From Auxenochlorella pyrenoidosa (lineage: Eukaryota; Chlorophyta; Trebouxiophyceae; Chlorellales; Chlorellaceae): a stretch of DNA of 11,679 nt. This document shows positions 8,166 through 11,679 of this stretch, piece after piece (the first letter of the stretch is position 1; each line of letters starts with the position of its first letter). The position numbers and the translations under genes were made by a program. The notes beneath the pieces are model-generated. The model made no database searches. It worked only from the letters and a program-made list of their open reading frames with translations, and was not told the origin of the DNA. The stretch lies in NCBI GenBank assembly GCA_001430745.1, contig KQ482040.1, positions 863,785 through 875,463 of the forward strand, in the 5' to 3' direction.

Positions 8166-8404
8166 CGGGGCAGTTGGAGGGGCTCCGTCCCGCACGTGAA
8201 GCTCGCAAAGAGCTCAAACAGGTGCAGACGACCAGTGCGGCGGCGACTGTCAGGTGTTGGCGACCTCTTTGGGCAGGCCGCTGGGGAAGGTCAGGGGCGC
8301 CCAGGCGGCCAACAAGTAGCAACTTTGCACAAATGATGCAGCAGCACACACAGCACCCGTCCAGCAGTTGAGGGGCGACCGAGCTACAACCTCCTGTTCA
8401 GTAG
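8166..8404. promoter_or_regulatory. Divergent promoter region of sulfotransferase B and the RPAP2-like gene
   Basis: Two divergently transcribed genes start at 7836 (minus) and 8405 (plus), leaving 568 bp for both leaders and promoters. Part of this may be the 5' UTR intron of the minus gene. I see no clear TATA box. A bidirectional promoter is inferred only from spacing and orientation. Confidence 0.4.
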
Positions 8405-11400
8405 ATGCAGCAGCTCGCAATGCCCTCGGCGAGCGGGGAGGCCGCAGTGCTGCAACACCATGTAGGGGCCGGCATGTCTGCGGCTGGAGAGCCCGCCAGC
8501 GCAAACAACGGGATGACTGGAGGTCCATCATGCAGCAGCGCCGGCGCCAGCAGCAGCAGCAGTGCAGCCTCTGTCACTGCCGCCGCTCCCCGCCGCCAGG
8601 CAGGCACCGGTGCTGCCCGTCGAGCCCCGCTCACTATCGCAGAGCTCCGGTCCAAGGCTGCCTTCCGAGCATGTGTCCGGTGCGTTAGGGGGCTCTCCTG
8701 CCCTCTTCTTCATAACCCTGGCTGGCCAAGTTGGGCGCCGTACTATGGCCGCTTGGCTTCTTTCTGCCTGCCCATCTGCCTGCCTGTCTCCCTGCCTGCT
8801 TATTTGCGCACGCTGGCTTCCGCCTGCAGCCTGATGGAGAAGGGGGCGGCAGATGAGACGCAGCTCTGGTCTGTGGCACGTGTCATGTCTGGCACAGAGT
8901 ACGAGCAGGTGGGCTAGGCTGCATCATCACCGTGCAAGCTTGCTGGCTGCCCGGTTGCTCAGGCCTGCCTGCCTGCCACCACTGCAGCAAGCAAAGCACA
9001 GTGTGACCACAAATCACACAAGCCTGCTGATCCATCCTCTGTTTGCCCTCCAGGCTGCGGAGGAACGCGCGCTGGCAGACAAGTGCGGCAACCCGCTGTG
9101 CAGCAAGCCGGCGCCGCCGCCCGCGCAGCACGGCGGCGGCCTCAGGGCCACCCAGCAGGCTGTGCACGACAAGGCAGCAGACGCAGGGGCAGAGGACATG
9201 TTCTGCAGCGCAGCCTGTGCAGCAGAGGTGAAGCGGTTTGCGGCGCGCCTGGGCAGCGGTGCCCTGGCCCTCGAGCGCTTCTCCACCATGTATGAGCAGC
9301 TGCGACGGCAGGACGGCAGGCAGCCCGCCGCGCAGCAGCAACAGAAGCAGCAGGAGGGCGGGCCCGGTGTGACCACATCGCAGGCAGTGGACAAGCAGCG
9401 GGGCGAGGTCGCCGCCGCTACAGGCGGGCAGCAGGCAGCGGCGCTCGGCGCCCCGCCCACCGGCGGCGCCTGCGGCGGCGCAGACAGCGATGCCCCCGGG
9501 GGCATCTGCAGCAGCGCCACGCTGGCGCCGCGCCTGGCTGTCGAGCAGGTGGAGGTGAAGCGCATCGACAGCTCGGCGGGGCAGTTTGGCGACTTTAGCC
9601 GCAAGCCCCGGGCGCGCCCCGCCGGCAGCGGCCAGGGCGGCCTCCCCGCGCCGCCCAAGGGCGTGCTGAAGAAGCAGTCGCAGTTTGCAGCGGGCACAGC
9701 CAAGGTGCCCATCATGCTCGCAGAGGTCAAGGTGGGTGGGCCTGTGGCAGGGCGGGCGTGGCCCACGCTGCTGTACGGAAACGCTGCAGGGCGCGGCAGG
9801 GCCCCAGCCGCAGCTGCTGCACACCTGCGCTGCAGCCTGCGGTGCTGGGCGCGTCGCTGCAGGCAGCTCTGGGCTTGCCGTCGCCTGGCGCGCGTCTGGG
9901 CCGCCAGTGCGGCTTTGCCGGTGAAGGCTCATACGCGGCTGGCTACGTCACCTCCCCTGTGCTCCACCTTGTCCCGTGCCCTGCAGGAGCGAGACCCCTC
10001 GGTGGTGGCGGCAGAGACCGCCCAGCGCCTGCCGCCCGACAGCCCCGCCACCTCTGCCCGCGGCAAGGGGCCGGCGGCCACTGCTGTGGAGGGCTATGTG
10101 CCTCGCTCCGTCCACTCCCGGCAAAAGGCTTCGGGCCGGCAGCGCCAGCGGAGGGTCCGCTGGAGCGATGAGGTGGAGGATAATGATGGGGCGGAGCAGC
10201 CAGCAGCCGAGGCCCAGCTGCAGCGCCGACAGGACCCCGAGCAGCCAGCCAAGCAGCTGTCGCCCGCGGAAGCAGCAGGGCAAGAGGCTGCGGCGGCTGC
10301 GGCCTTGGAAGGAGCAGCGGCGGGCACTGCGGCGCCGCCGGCGGGGCCCGCGCCGGCGCAGCAAGGCGGTGCAGAGCAGCAGGTTTCCGGCAGCGGCGCC
10401 CCGGCGTCCACCCCGGTGCTTGTGTTTGAGGTCGAGGAGCCCTCCAGCACGCTAGAGGCTGGGAAGGCGGGCCTGGAGGCGCAGTTTGGGCGGCTGCGGG
10501 TAGCCGACGCCGCGTCCCTGCCTGCCGCCGCCGCCGCCGCCGGTGCTTCTGCCACAACCACTGGCAGCCAGGCAAACGGCTCAGCCTCCAGCAGCGGTGC
10601 AAGCAGCAGCATAGACATCCACAGGCCCGGCAGCAGCGCAAGCGGCGGCGGCTGTGCTGTGCCCCCCGAGTGGCGCGAGGCGCCCCAGTTCTATGCCCAC
10701 AGCCCGGTGGGCAGCAGCAACAGCCTGGCAAGCTGGGCCAGCCCCGGGGCCAACGGCAACACCCTGGCAGCGGCGGCGAGCAGCCCACCGGCAAAGGCTA
10801 GCGGCAGCACCTGTCGGCTGTCAACCCCTCCGCCAGGCCTGCCACGACCGCCCAGCGTCAGCAGCAGCCGGCAGCAGCGGCTGCGGCAACAGCAGCAGTC
10901 GGCTGGCAGCCAGGAGGCAGGGCCGGCAGCACAGGATCAAGAGCAGCATGCGCAGCAGGCGCAGCAGGTGGCCCGGGCTGACCAGCCCGTGTTGACCAAG
11001 CGGCAGGCGGAGCAGCTTCAGCGCGCGTTCCCGCCGCTGGCGGCGGCCCTGCCCCCCGAGCTGCAGGCGGTGCTGGCCTCCGACTCTGAGACAGACAGCG
11101 AGGCCGCCGACTCGGAAGACTGGATGCGCAGCGACGACGACGAGGATGCCGAGCTGGGTGCCAGGTGGGTGCTCCCTGGTGCAGAGTGCTGTGCGGCATG
11201 GCGCAGAGTGTTGTGCATCACGAAGCGTGTACCGCCGGGTCAGGGCGCCGCCCGGGGGTGCAGCTGCTTGGCGGGGCCTTCTCGCCTGCTGTTCAAATCC
11301 AGCACCCAGGGAGAGCATGCGGCGCAGGCGCGCCTCTTGTCACAACACGCACTGCGCCTGCTTCTGAACAACCCCCCTTCCACACACACACCACACCACC

Positions 11401-11555
11401 ACCCCACCCTCCACCCACCTCCAACCCACCCCTGCGCTGCAGCTCGGAGGAGGAGGACGACGACGAAGTGCTGGGCCGGTCCAACTACCGTATCCAGCTG
11501 TCCTTCTTCGGCACCCTGTTCACTCACCTGGAGGTCTGGGTGACTCCCAACACAG
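8405..11555 (+). CDS. RPAP2: RPAP2/Rtr1-type RNA polymerase II CTD phosphatase homologue (partial, runs off the right edge)
   Basis: RPAP2/Rtr1 proteins (plant RIMA) bind RNA polymerase II, dephosphorylate its C-terminal domain and assist polymerase nuclear import. Exons by eye: 8405-8679, 8830-8908, 9054-9731, 9987-11164, 11443-11555, giving 774 codons plus one base; all joins keep frame. Splicing exons 1-2 gives the helix RACVRLMEKGAADETQLW, then VMSGTEYEQAAEERALADKC, very like the family's N-terminal domain. Zinc-site cysteines are C129-x4-C134 and C169-x3-C173 (KCGNPLC and MFCSAAC). Downstream, VEGYVPR (378-384) and RVRWSDE (about 400-405) resemble conserved motifs of plant RPAP2 proteins. 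Exon 4 is then mostly Ala/Gln/Ser/Gly low complexity with acidic Ser-rich stretches. Exon 5 starts the C-terminal domain (SFFGTLFTHLEVWVTP). The ATG at 8405 directly follows an in-frame TAG; in-frame ATGs at 8420 and 8474 are alternatives. The donor at 11556 is weak (CACAG|GTGACA) and the gene continues past the window. The protein looks longer than human RPAP2 because of linker expansion. Confidence 0.8.
11371..11442 (+). repeat. CA/CCA-rich pyrimidine tract at the end of RPAP2-like intron 4
   Basis: A run of CACACACA grading into CCACC and CCAACC repeats directly precedes the CTGCAG acceptor of the 278-bp intron (11165-11442). It probably serves as an extended, repeat-derived polypyrimidine tract. 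Confidence 0.7.
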
Positions 11556-11679
11556 GTGACAGATGGGGGGCACGCGGGCTGGGCTGGTGGGCGCGGGGCG
11601 CCGGGCCGGCAGGCCGCGCATCGCGAGCGTCGCGGCGACCTAGCGGCTGGGCCGGCCGCCCCTTGTTTCCCGTGGGGCC
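11556..11679 (+). other. Probable start of RPAP2-like intron 5 (runs off the window)
   Basis: Very GC-rich sequence after the last recognisable RPAP2-like coding segment. The frame stays open to the window edge without a stop, so it could instead be coding, but the translation is Gly/Arg/Ala-rich and I recognise no motif in it. The donor at 11556 is only moderate. Confidence 0.35.

Noticed and set aside
8883..9932. A 349-codon minus-strand open frame opposite the RPAP2-like gene.
   Set aside because: It is the reverse complement of exons with clear RPAP2 motifs, and its composition is what antisense GC-rich coding sequence gives.
10860..10970. CAG/CAA-rich repeats that might suggest a satellite or CRISPR-like array.
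   Set aside because: The units are irregular triplets in frame with a Gln-rich part of the RPAP2-like protein; no spacer-repeat periodicity.
11288..11310. GTTCAAATCC, resembling a tRNA T-loop.
   Set aside because: The flanking bases do not form a five-pair T stem around a seven-base loop, no acceptor or anticodon arm is visible, and the site lies inside an RPAP2-like intron.

Overview
The window looks like nuclear DNA from a green alga, probably a Chlorella-like trebouxiophyte or a related chlorophyte. The evidence is very high GC, genes split by many short (about 100-340 bp) GT-AG introns with CAG acceptors, runs of Ala, Ser, Gln and Gly in the proteins, and a TGTAA motif just after one stop codon, the usual poly(A) signal in green algae. 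The genus is inference. There is no prokaryotic operon, CRISPR array, rRNA or convincing tRNA. All gene models were spliced by eye, using reading-frame continuity, GT-AG boundaries and remembered family motifs.

Layout, left to right. (1) 1-483: upstream sequence, with one plausible minus-strand intron (64-166) hinting at a divergent gene off the left edge. (2) 484-3511, plus: an eight-exon gene for a 540-residue type II membrane glycosyltransferase of the GT61 (DUF563) type. (3) 3512-4257: 3' end, intergenic sequence and a probable 5' UTR exon. (4) 4516-5864, plus: a two-exon PAPS-dependent sulfotransferase-like gene (370 residues) with a likely 5' UTR intron. (5) 5865-6399: convergent intergenic region. 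(6) 6400-7836, minus: a paralogue of the previous gene (365 residues), with the same phase-0 intron position and an acceptor just before the ATG. (7) 7849-8404: divergent promoter/5' UTR region. (8) 8405 to beyond the right edge, plus: an RPAP2/Rtr1-type RNA polymerase II CTD phosphatase homologue (at least 774 residues in the window).

The first three complete genes share a theme. Each predicted protein has a short N-terminal tail, one membrane anchor and a lumenal catalytic domain with N-glycosylation sequons, as expected for Golgi enzymes that build and sulfate glycans. The two sulfotransferases form an inverted, tail-to-tail pair. Their first-exon catalytic segments are about 98% identical in DNA, while their N-termini, introns and much of exon 2 have diverged. 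This mosaic suggests local gene conversion. The RPAP2-like gene is an unrelated housekeeping neighbour.

I found no clearly unprecedented system. The most interesting items are the inverted sulfotransferase pair, the possible glycan-sulfation cluster, a GC-AG intron, stop-free 3n introns, and upstream ORFs placed to affect the start codons.
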